From: Fidelibacterota bacterium UBA2125 | Lineage (GTDB): Bacteria > Fidelibacterota > Marinisomatia > Marinisomatales > S15-B10 | Reading direction: 5' to 3' | Length of the DNA stretch: 13,592 bases | Assembly (NCBI GenBank): GCA_002329125.1 | Contig: DCXX01000144.1 | Location: 12,014-25,605, forward strand | Program-made: the position numbers and the translations under genes | Shown here: one piece after another, positions 1-6,670 of the stretch | Layout: each line of letters opens with the position of its first letter | How positions within the stretch are numbered: position 1 is the stretch's first letter | Notes under the pieces: model-generated | The model's database searches: none | The model's input: the letters and a program-made list of their open reading frames with translations, nothing else | What the model was told of the DNA's origin: nothing

Positions 1-347
1 GTGCCTCATCCAATCAATGGAAAATTTTTGAGATGTCCGGAACAAAACCGGGACAGGAACTGGCATTTGCCTTACTGGGGATTGCCGGCACATTATCCAT
101 CGTTGGCTTCACCATGGATAAACTGGAAGTCCGTTTAAGCAATCTGATGGCGTTTGATGCAAATATCATTGGCACGTGGGGTTGCAGACCTGAGCTGTAT
201 GCTGATGTTCTGGAATTAGTCGCCGAAAACAAACTTGTAATAAAATCGTTTACTGAAACCTTCCCTATGTCACAGATCAACGGAATTTTTCAGCAAATGT
301 TGACACATCAATCGAACAGACGCGCGGTAATGGTACCAGATTTCTAG
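1..347 (+). CDS. had: 6-hydroxycyclohex-1-ene-1-carbonyl-CoA dehydrogenase, C-terminal part (5' end outside window)
   Basis: Only the last 114 residues are present; the reading frame is open from base 3 back to the window edge. The protein is a zinc-type medium-chain alcohol dehydrogenase that uses NAD+ to oxidise 6-hydroxycyclohex-1-ene-1-carbonyl-CoA to the 6-oxo compound in the benzoyl-CoA pathway. What is visible is the end of the nucleotide-binding domain (WKIFEMSGTKPGQELAFALL, then the strand GTLSIVGF) and the C-terminal segment with LMAFDANIIGTWGCRPELY, FTETFPMSQI and the ending VMVPDF. From memory these match Had of Thauera-type degraders much better than generic alcohol dehydrogenases. 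The zinc ligands and Rossmann glycines lie upstream and cannot be checked. The next gene, oah, acts on its product and begins 25 bases later, which strongly supports the call. Confidence 0.88.
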   Translation, partial: ASSNQWKIFEMSGTKPGQELAFALLGIAGTLSIVGFTMDKLEVRLSNLMAFDANIIGTWGCRPELYADVLELVAENKLVIKSFTETFPMSQINGIFQQMLTHQSNRRAVMVPDF

Positions 348-372
348 AATAACTAACTATTAGGAGTTTGAT

Positions 373-1458
373 ATGAGCAATAATCTAGTAAACCACAATT
401 TAGTTGATGTTGATTTCAAGGAAATCATCTATGAATTACGCCCCTGCCTGGATAAAGACGGGAATGCGGTTGATGGTCTTAATAATGCGTGGATCTTCCT
501 GAACAATCCTAAACAGTACAACTCCTACACAACCGCCGCTGTGAAAGAAATTATCCTGGCTTTCCGGGCAGCATCCAATGACCGTAGCGTTGTTGCCGTT
601 ATTTTCTCAGCCGTGGGCGACAAATCATTCAGTACCGGGGGAAATACAAAGCAATATGCTGAGTATTATGCTGGCCGCCCCATGGAATACAAACAATATA
701 TGCGGCTCTTCAATGATATGATGACATCTATCCTGCACTGTGACAAGCCTGTAATCTGTCGCGTGAACGGGATGCGGGTTGCCGGAGGGCAGGAAATCGG
801 AATGGCCTGCGACTTCACCATTGCCAGCGACCTGGCGGTATTTGGCCAGGCTGGGCCCAAACACGGCAGTGCCCCTGATGGTGGCAGCACTGATTTTCTT
901 GATCTTTATGTGGGCATTGAAAAAGCCATGCAAAGCGGTATCTTGTGCGAAATGTGGTCAGCCTATGAAGCAAAGAATATTGGGCTCATTTCTGACGCTA
1001 TTCCTGTTTTGAAAGTGGACGGGGAATTTGTTCGCAATCCTTTGCTTGTTACGGATCAGTGGATAAACGAAGCAGGGGATATTGTTTATGGACAGAATAA
1101 ATCCGGTGATGAGCTCAAGAAAGGCAAAGAGGTGTTAATGAATGGAGAAATTGACCTGACACCGCTAGATAATGCCGTGAATGCACTGGCTACAAAAATA
1201 ATGTACCTGATGCCCGAATGTACCAGCAAGACCTTGAACAGTCTCCGTAAAAAGAAACTGGAGCATTGGAACAGAAACAGTCAGACCAATCGTGACTGGC
1301 TTGCGCAAAACATGGTTACAGAAGCACGGGCCGGTTTTCGCGCTTTTAATGAAGGTCCGAAAGGTAATCGTGAAGTGGACTTCATCAAACTGCGCAAGAT
1401 GCTGGCTGAAGGGCATCCGTGGGATGATGAGTTGGTGGAAGCAATTTTGCCTAAATAA
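373..1458 (+). CDS. oah: 6-oxocyclohex-1-ene-1-carbonyl-CoA hydrolase (ring-opening, BamA/Oah)
   Basis: This crotonase-fold enzyme adds two waters to 6-oxocyclohex-1-ene-1-carbonyl-CoA and opens the ring to give 3-hydroxypimelyl-CoA. It is the usual marker gene for anaerobic aromatic degradation. The 361 residues are close to the family length (about 375). Landmarks are FSTGGNTKQYAEYYAGRP (residues 86-103, first oxyanion-hole loop), CDKPVICRVNGMRVAGGQEIG (residues 123-143, second oxyanion glycines at 138-139), and GPKHGSAPDGGSTDFL (161-176), which is specific to BamA and absent from ordinary enoyl-CoA hydratases. The C-terminal third (about 240-361), with HWNRNSQTNRDWLAQNM and AGFRAFNEG, is also characteristic. 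The start is set by TAGGAG at 361-366, six bases before the ATG. It lies between had and dch, the two enzymes acting just before it. Confidence 0.95.
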   Translation: MSNNLVNHNLVDVDFKEIIYELRPCLDKDGNAVDGLNNAWIFLNNPKQYNSYTTAAVKEIILAFRAASNDRSVVAVIFSAVGDKSFSTGGNTKQYAEYYAGRPMEYKQYMRLFNDMMTSILHCDKPVICRVNGMRVAGGQEIGMACDFTIASDLAVFGQAGPKHGSAPDGGSTDFLDLYVGIEKAMQSGILCEMWSAYEAKNIGLISDAIPVLKVDGEFVRNPLLVTDQWINEAGDIVYGQNKSGDELKKGKEVLMNGEIDLTPLDNAVNALATKIMYLMPECTSKTLNSLRKKKLEHWNRNSQTNRDWLAQNMVTEARAGFRAFNEGPKGNREVDFIKLRKMLAEGHPWDDELVEAILPK

Positions 1459-1460
1459 CC

Positions 1461-2228
1461 ATGGGGAAAATAACCACAGAATCACTTTTTAGCGGACAGG
1501 TGGTCCGGTTCACGCTCAATGCACCCAAAGCAAATGTCCTGGATGCGGAAATGATGATGGCACTGCAGTCTGAACTTGAGGAAACTGGGACGGATGTTAA
1601 GCTTATTCAGTTTACAGGTGCAGGAGATCATTTCAGTTTTGGTGCATCGGTGCCTGAACATTCAAAGGAGAATGCACCAGAAATGTTGCATCATTTTCAC
1701 GGACTGTTCAAAACAATAATGGAACTGTCGGTCCCCACTATGGCCCTTGTTTCCGGGCAATGTTTGGGAGGCGGTTTTGAGCTGGCACTTGCGTGCAACT
1801 TTCTTTTCCTGGACAAGACAGCACGGTTGGGGCAACCGGAAATCAATTTAGGTGTTTTTGCACCGCCGGCATCCCTGATCCTACCGCTGAAAGTCGGGCA
1901 GACAAAAGCTGATGAGCTGCTTCTTACCGGAAAAACTGTAAAGCCTGAAGAAGTGATGCAATCCGGTTTGGGTACACAACTATTTGATGATCAGCAATCC
2001 ATGATAAAGGGCGCTCATGCATGGGTGAAGAAAAATATCCTACCAAAAAGTGCCTCTTCCCTGCGGTTTGCCTTAAAAGCTGCCCGGACCGGATTTAACC
2101 AGAAACTTTCTGACAATCTGGATGACCTGGCCCGGTTTTATACAGAAGAATTGATGGAATCTCACGATGCTAATGAAGGGATCAAATCGTTCTTAGAGAA
2201 ACGCAACCCAGAATGGACTAACAGCTAA
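1461..2228 (+). CDS. dch: Cyclohexa-1,5-diene-1-carbonyl-CoA hydratase
   Basis: A second crotonase-superfamily protein, 255 residues. Dch adds water to the diene made by benzoyl-CoA reductase, giving 6-hydroxycyclohex-1-ene-1-carbonyl-CoA, the substrate of Had. Visible motifs are HFSFGASVPEH (residues 57-67), where ordinary hydratases have the CAGAD-type oxyanion loop; SGQCLGGGFELALACNF (98-114), the second oxyanion loop; and GQPEINLGVFAPPAS (124-138). The pairing of FSFGASV with LGVFAPPAS marks Dch rather than a fatty-acid enoyl-CoA hydratase. The ATG is only two bases after the oah stop and has no clear Shine-Dalgarno sequence, so translation is probably coupled to oah. The enzyme precedes Had and Oah chemically, though the gene follows them. 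Confidence 0.92.
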   Translation: MGKITTESLFSGQVVRFTLNAPKANVLDAEMMMALQSELEETGTDVKLIQFTGAGDHFSFGASVPEHSKENAPEMLHHFHGLFKTIMELSVPTMALVSGQCLGGGFELALACNFLFLDKTARLGQPEINLGVFAPPASLILPLKVGQTKADELLLTGKTVKPEEVMQSGLGTQLFDDQQSMIKGAHAWVKKNILPKSASSLRFALKAARTGFNQKLSDNLDDLARFYTEELMESHDANEGIKSFLEKRNPEWTNS

Positions 2229-2240
2229 CAACCGAAATCT

Positions 2241-2975
2241 GTGAAATTTGAAAATAAAGTAGTGGTTGTTACCGGGGGTGCCAGGGGTATTGGCGCTGAA
2301 ATTGTCAAACATTTCCTTCATGCAGGTGCTATTGTCCATATCCTGGATAAAGATATTGCCGATTCGTCCAATCCGGATAAAAATGATCGATTAATTGCCT
2401 CTTCCGGTGATGTTTCCAATGCGGAAGATGTGAAATCATTCATCTCCCATGTTGTTTCTGCCTCGGGGAAAATCGATGTTTTAATCAATAATGCCGGTAT
2501 TATCCGGGATAGTGTCATCTGGAAAATGGAAGAAGACGATTTTGATGCTGTGATGGATGTGAATCTAAAAGGTCCATGGCTCATGTGCCGTGAAGTCGCC
2601 TCAATCATGCGTGAGCAGAAGAGCGGCAGGATAGTCAATATTACGTCCCGTTCCTGGTTGGGGAATTTTGGGCAGTCCAACTATTCGTCTTCCAAAGGGG
2701 GCTTGGTGAGTCTAACACGGGTTCTGGCCCTGGAATTGGCGCGGAGCAATGTTACAGTTAATGCAGTGGCTCCGGGCCTTATCGACACTCCCATGACCCG
2801 CAGTATGAAACCGGAAATATATGACCAATTACAAAGCGCTATCCCCGGGGGGAAAGCCGGAACTCCCGCTGATATTGCTAATGCGGTCACTTTTCTTGCA
2901 TCTGATGAAGCACAATATATTACAGGACAGATAATCCATGTAGATGGCGGAAAAAGTATTGGTGCAAATGTGTAA
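2241..2975 (+). CDS. Short-chain dehydrogenase/reductase, possibly 3-hydroxypimelyl-CoA dehydrogenase
   Basis: A classical SDR of 244 residues, using a GTG start 12 bases after dch. The Rossmann glycine motif TGGARGIG is at residues 11-18, NNAG at 83-86, the catalytic serine probably S136 (NITS) and the YxxxK pair Y148/K152. The C-terminal HVDGG is typical of FabG-like SDRs. D36-K37-D38 at the end of strand 2 (HILDKD) suggests NAD(H) rather than NADP(H), because an acidic residue there usually repels the 2'-phosphate. The family alone does not fix the substrate. Its place directly after the three genes that yield 3-hydroxypimelyl-CoA suggests the next oxidation, to 3-oxopimelyl-CoA. Alternatives are a BadH-like 2-hydroxycyclohexanecarboxyl-CoA dehydrogenase or a general 3-oxoacyl reductase. 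Confidence 0.85.
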   Translation: MKFENKVVVVTGGARGIGAEIVKHFLHAGAIVHILDKDIADSSNPDKNDRLIASSGDVSNAEDVKSFISHVVSASGKIDVLINNAGIIRDSVIWKMEEDDFDAVMDVNLKGPWLMCREVASIMREQKSGRIVNITSRSWLGNFGQSNYSSSKGGLVSLTRVLALELARSNVTVNAVAPGLIDTPMTRSMKPEIYDQLQSAIPGGKAGTPADIANAVTFLASDEAQYITGQIIHVDGGKSIGANV

Positions 2976-3005
2976 AGTCCCTTCTGCTTAGTAAAGAGTT
3001 CTCAA

Positions 3006-3473
3006 TTGGAAAAAGTCCAGTTAAACGTTAATGGATTCCCGCAAGTTGTCCTGGTAGGTTCCCATGAAACTATTCTGGAAACATTACGCAATCGGCTCAA
3101 TCTCACCGGAACCAAACAGTGCTGTGATGAAGGGACTTGCGGAAGCTGTACAGTCCTGATGGATGGCAAACCTGTTTTGGGCTGTTTGACCCCAACAGTA
3201 CGTTGTGTAGGGAAGGAAATTGTTACCATAGAAGGGGTCAGCTCTGGTGACAACCTGCATCCTGTACAAAAGCAGTTGGTTCAGAACGGGGGAATGCAAT
3301 GCGGTTTCTGTACACCGGGTGTTGTAATGACAGCTATTCCGTACTTAAAAGAAAATCCTGATCCATCCATAGACGACATCAAGGAAGGTCTTTCAGGAAA
3401 TCTATGCCGCTGCACCGGCTACAAAAAAATTATTGAAGCTGTAAAGAACGCAGCGGAGGAGCTGAACGGATGA
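3006..3473 (+). CDS. hcrC: 4-hydroxybenzoyl-CoA reductase, gamma (2x 2Fe-2S) subunit
   Basis: The small iron-sulfur subunit of a xanthine-oxidase-family enzyme, 155 residues. It carries electrons between the flavin and molybdenum subunits. The plant-type N-terminal cluster has C40-x4-C45-x2-C48-x11-C60 (CCDEGTCGSCTV), and the C-terminal cluster has C99-x2-C102-x31-C134-x-C136 (QCGFCTPG and GNLCRCTGY). All eight cysteines and both spacings are canonical. The start is a TTG. AAAGAG lies seven bases upstream, there is no better in-frame start, and the protein begins in phase with the family (MEKVQLNVNG). The stop overlaps the next start in an ATGA. The order gamma-alpha-beta is that of hbaBCD in Rhodopseudomonas, not hcrABC in Thauera. 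The substrate call rests on the neighbours and on the special FAD subunit; alone it could belong to any molybdenum hydroxylase. Confidence 0.9.
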   Translation: MEKVQLNVNGFPQVVLVGSHETILETLRNRLNLTGTKQCCDEGTCGSCTVLMDGKPVLGCLTPTVRCVGKEIVTIEGVSSGDNLHPVQKQLVQNGGMQCGFCTPGVVMTAIPYLKENPDPSIDDIKEGLSGNLCRCTGYKKIIEAVKNAAEELNG

Positions 3474-5746
3474 GCGGCCCCATCGGAAAACCAACACCGT
3501 ATATTGACGGAGTCCAGAAGGTGACAGGAAAAGCCATGTACACGGACGATTATCGTTTCCCGAACATGCTCTATGTAGGCTTATTGCGCAGCCCCCACGC
3601 CCACGCCCATATCAAGCATATTGACACATCAGCCGCGGAAACATATCCGGGGGTGGCAGCAGTCACTGTTGGTACAGATTTGCCTATTTCATTTGGGATA
3701 CTGCCCATCAGTTCTGATGAAAATGCTATGGCTGTTGAGAAGGTGCGTTATGTGGGTGAGATTGTTGCCGCTGTGGCCGCGGAAACGATGGAAGCCGCCC
3801 AAAAAGGTGCTGAAAAAATAATTGTCGAATACGACCCTGTTCGTGCATTTATCGATCCTGGCGATTCCCTGGAAGTGTGTGACCCCGCCGAGCAGATCCA
3901 CAGCCATACAAAGGGTGGAAAAAATATCCACAAGACAGCTGAATTACGTTTTAATGAACCGGAAAAGGCGCTGGAACAATCCCCATTCAAGCGTACGGAA
4001 TCCTTCAAATTTGCTGGTGTAACTCACGCCTTCACAGAACCGCATTCCACTATTGCTATCTGGAATGGAGACGAAACTCTGACCGTCATCAGTGCTACGC
4101 AGGTACCCCATTATCTGCACAGAAATCTGTCCAAAGTTCTGGAACTGCCTATGCACAGAGTTCAGGTAAAGAAACCCGCTTTAGGCGGCGGATTTGGCGG
4201 GAAAAGCGACCCGTTTGCTCATGAAATGATAACGGCCTATCTGTCAATGATAACCAAACGTCCTGTTAAATGTACCTTTTCCAGGGAAGAAGTGTTTATC
4301 AACAACCACGGTCGCCATCCCACAACAATAGACATGTCTGTCGGTTGTGATCAGGATGGAATAATAACAGCTCTTGATACAGACACAATTATTGATGGTG
4401 GCGCCTACGGAAGTTTCGGTGTGGTAACATCTTACTACAATGGTGTCCTGTTGCAGGGGCCGTATAAAATTGACAAACTAGGTTTCAGGACACGGCGGGC
4501 GTACACAAATAAATCGCAATGTGGTGCCATGCGCGGGCATGGTGCTGTAAATCCCAGGTATGCCATGGAAGTAATCCTGGACATGCTGGCCCACGATGCG
4601 GGCATTGACCCGTGCGATCTGAGAGAAAAAAACTTCCTGGAGGAAAATACGGTAACAGTTGGCCAGTTGCGCATTACCAGTAACGGCGTCCGTGATTGCC
4701 TGCAGGCAGTCCGGGAAAAGTCTGACTGGGACAAGCTTTACGGAAAACAGCCTTACGGCCGTGGTTTAGGCATCGGGTGCGGTTTTTACATCAGTGGCAG
4801 CGCCCTTCCCATCATCTGGAATCGCTATCCTCAAACAGTAGTTCATGCCAAACTTGATTTTGACGGAAGAATCGTCATGTTCAGCGGCGCCAGCGACATT
4901 GGCCAGGGCAGTGATACCATGCTGGCTCAGATTGCCTCCGAAGAACTGGGTGTTCCCATGAATTATGTTCAGCTGGAAGTAGCCGACACCAAAACTACGC
5001 CGGTGGACCTTGGTAGTTATTCCAGCCGTGTCACCTTCATGGTTGGCAATGCGGCAAAAATGGCGGCGGAAAAGCTCAGGAATGAGATGGCTAAGGCTAT
5101 CGCTAAAGAAAAAGATGTTTCAGCAGATGATATTGTGTTCAGGGATAATAAAATCTTTACAGAGGATGGTGCTGTAGATATCTCCTGGGAAGATGGTGTC
5201 GAAACAGCCCTGGCCGGCCGGGGAGCTATTGTGGAAAGTGGCTATTATTTTTCACCCAAGATGGGGGGAGATTTCAAGGGTTCTGGCGCAGGCTTAAGCC
5301 CCGCATACAGTTTTGGTGCCTTTATTTCCGACGTAACAGTGAACCCCTCCACAGGAAGCGTAAAAGTAGAAAAAATCTGGGCGGCACATGACTGTGGAAA
5401 GGCGTTGAATCCCCTGGCTGTAGAGGGCCAAATTGAAGGCAGTATTCATATGGGATTAGGCCAGGCAGTATCAGAAGATATGCGCTACGTGAATGGCCAG
5501 ATAGTGAATGCCAACTTCTTCGATTACCGTATTCCATACAGCGTAGATACGCCGGACATGGATGTAACAATTATTGAATCGAATGACAGTGAAGGACCTT
5601 ACGGTGCCAAGGAAGCAGGCGAGGGCCCCATTCATCCTGTTTTACCTTCTATAGGAAATGCGATTTACGATGCGGTTGGGATCCGTATGATGGAGCTTCC
5701 AATCACGCCGGACAAGGTGCTGGCAAAGATTCAGGAAAAGGGTTAG
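3470..5746 (+). CDS. hcrA: 4-hydroxybenzoyl-CoA reductase, alpha (molybdenum) subunit
   Basis: The large catalytic subunit, 758 residues, close to the roughly 770 of known HcrA/HbaC. It binds molybdopterin cytosine dinucleotide and removes the phenolic hydroxyl of 4-hydroxybenzoyl-CoA to give benzoyl-CoA. The N-terminal a/b hammerhead domain spans about residues 10-125 (GKAMYTDDYRFPNMLYVGLL). Cofactor-binding motifs follow: GGGFGGK (239-245), GAMRGHGAVNPRYAME (352-367), GASDIGQGSDT (473-483) and GAKEAGEGP (712-720). E718 corresponds to the active-site glutamate near molybdenum in xanthine oxidase. It overlaps hcrC by four bases and the FAD subunit follows after three, so the three are surely co-translated. 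General xanthine or aldehyde dehydrogenase is a possible alternative, but the benzoyl-CoA genes upstream and the iron-sulfur loop in the next subunit argue for HcrA. Confidence 0.9.
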   Translation: MSGPIGKPTPYIDGVQKVTGKAMYTDDYRFPNMLYVGLLRSPHAHAHIKHIDTSAAETYPGVAAVTVGTDLPISFGILPISSDENAMAVEKVRYVGEIVAAVAAETMEAAQKGAEKIIVEYDPVRAFIDPGDSLEVCDPAEQIHSHTKGGKNIHKTAELRFNEPEKALEQSPFKRTESFKFAGVTHAFTEPHSTIAIWNGDETLTVISATQVPHYLHRNLSKVLELPMHRVQVKKPALGGGFGGKSDPFAHEMITAYLSMITKRPVKCTFSREEVFINNHGRHPTTIDMSVGCDQDGIITALDTDTIIDGGAYGSFGVVTSYYNGVLLQGPYKIDKLGFRTRRAYTNKSQCGAMRGHGAVNPRYAMEVILDMLAHDAGIDPCDLREKNFLEENTVTVGQLRITSNGVRDCLQAVREKSDWDKLYGKQPYGRGLGIGCGFYISGSALPIIWNRYPQTVVHAKLDFDGRIVMFSGASDIGQGSDTMLAQIASEELGVPMNYVQLEVADTKTTPVDLGSYSSRVTFMVGNAAKMAAEKLRNEMAKAIAKEKDVSADDIVFRDNKIFTEDGAVDISWEDGVETALAGRGAIVESGYYFSPKMGGDFKGSGAGLSPAYSFGAFISDVTVNPSTGSVKVEKIWAAHDCGKALNPLAVEGQIEGSIHMGLGQAVSEDMRYVNGQIVNANFFDYRIPYSVDTPDMDVTIIESNDSEGPYGAKEAGEGPIHPVLPSIGNAIYDAVGIRMMELPITPDKVLAKIQEKG

Positions 5747-5749
5747 AAC

Positions 5750-6670
5750 ATGGGTCACTATTTCCGGCCAACCACTATCAAAGAAGCTCTTTCCCTGGCG
5801 TCCGATTGGCCGGGCAATTACAAATATTTCGGGGGAGGAACCGATTTACAAATCTACCGGAAACAGAAGTTGCTTAATAATGAAGCCATTATTGACCTGA
5901 GTGAACTTGACGATACCTGTAGCATTAAAGCTGATGAAAATTCCATGAAACTGGGCGCTTTCGTCACCCTGGATGAAATAACCACATCCAGTGACATTCA
6001 AACACATTTCCCACTGTTGGCGGAAGCTGCCGCATCAGTGGCAACGCCGGTGATCCGAAAAACGGCCACCATGGGGGGAAACTTACTGGTCAACAATCGG
6101 TGTACATTATACAATCAGTCAAAAGAATGGCGGGATGCGGTTGGATCCTGCCTGCGGGAAGTTGGCAATATTTGCCTGGTGACAGGGGGAAAAGACAAAT
6201 GTTTTTCCAGAAATGTATCTGATACAGCGCCCGCCTTGATCGCCTTGAATGCGGTGGTTATTATCCACAGCCAGGACGGGAAAAAAGAAATCCCACTACA
6301 GGATATATATGCTCGAGATGGAATCAAATTCCATGATCATCTGGATGAGGATGCAATAGTGTCAGAAATACGTGTTCCAACCAAACCTGCAAGCTGGTGG
6401 TTCAAAAAACTGCGTTTACGGAAGACGCTGGATTTTACTTCCTTGACTGTGGCTGCAACCGTTGATTCGGCTGGTATTGCCCGGGTCTGTTTAAACGGAG
6501 TATCCATGTCACCTGTTCTTATTGAAGAATCGCTAAAAAAGCTGACAGTTGAAACAGTCATCAAAAAAGCCCGAAAAAACTGCAAGACGGTTGACAACGA
6601 CTTAATGCCTCTGAAATACAGGCGGGAAATGATTAATGTCTATTTAAATGAATGGTGGAAATCAAAATAA
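5750..6670 (+). CDS. hcrB: 4-hydroxybenzoyl-CoA reductase, beta (FAD and 4Fe-4S) subunit
   Basis: The flavin subunit, 306 residues. FAD-binding motifs are KYFGGGTDLQIYRKQK (residues 25-40) and TATMGGNLLVNN (105-116), followed by the CO-dehydrogenase-flavoprotein C-terminal domain from about 190. Between them is an inserted loop with four cysteines, C118, C134, C142 and C151. The spacings of 16, 8 and 9 equal those I recall for Thauera aromatica HcrB (C122, C138, C146, C155), which bind an extra [4Fe-4S] cluster. That cluster is diagnostic for 4-hydroxybenzoyl-CoA reductase and lets electrons run from low-potential ferredoxin through FAD towards molybdenum, the reverse of xanthine oxidase. The ATG follows the hcrA stop by three bases, with AAAGGG just upstream inside hcrA. 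No ferredoxin gene lies in the window. Confidence 0.93.
   Translation: MGHYFRPTTIKEALSLASDWPGNYKYFGGGTDLQIYRKQKLLNNEAIIDLSELDDTCSIKADENSMKLGAFVTLDEITTSSDIQTHFPLLAEAAASVATPVIRKTATMGGNLLVNNRCTLYNQSKEWRDAVGSCLREVGNICLVTGGKDKCFSRNVSDTAPALIALNAVVIIHSQDGKKEIPLQDIYARDGIKFHDHLDEDAIVSEIRVPTKPASWWFKKLRLRKTLDFTSLTVAATVDSAGIARVCLNGVSMSPVLIEESLKKLTVETVIKKARKNCKTVDNDLMPLKYRREMINVYLNEWWKSK

Noticed and set aside
1461..2228. Second crotonase gene as an ordinary enoyl-CoA hydratase.
   Set aside because: The FSFGASV loop and LGVFAPPAS segment fit cyclohexadiene-carbonyl-CoA hydratase, and the operon context agrees.
6591..6619. A perfect TTGACA inside the end of hcrB as the -35 box of a purH promoter.
   Set aside because: The expected -10 position 17 bases on reads AAATAC, a poor match. 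Only TGAAAT at a 15-base spacing comes close, so a single hexamer is not enough to call a promoter.
3006..6670. The three-subunit molybdenum enzyme as xanthine dehydrogenase, carbon monoxide dehydrogenase or aldehyde oxidase.
   Set aside because: The four-cysteine iron-sulfur loop in the FAD subunit and the adjoining had, oah and dch genes point to 4-hydroxybenzoyl-CoA reductase. The molybdenum subunit also lacks the AYRCSFR-type active-site loop of CO dehydrogenase.
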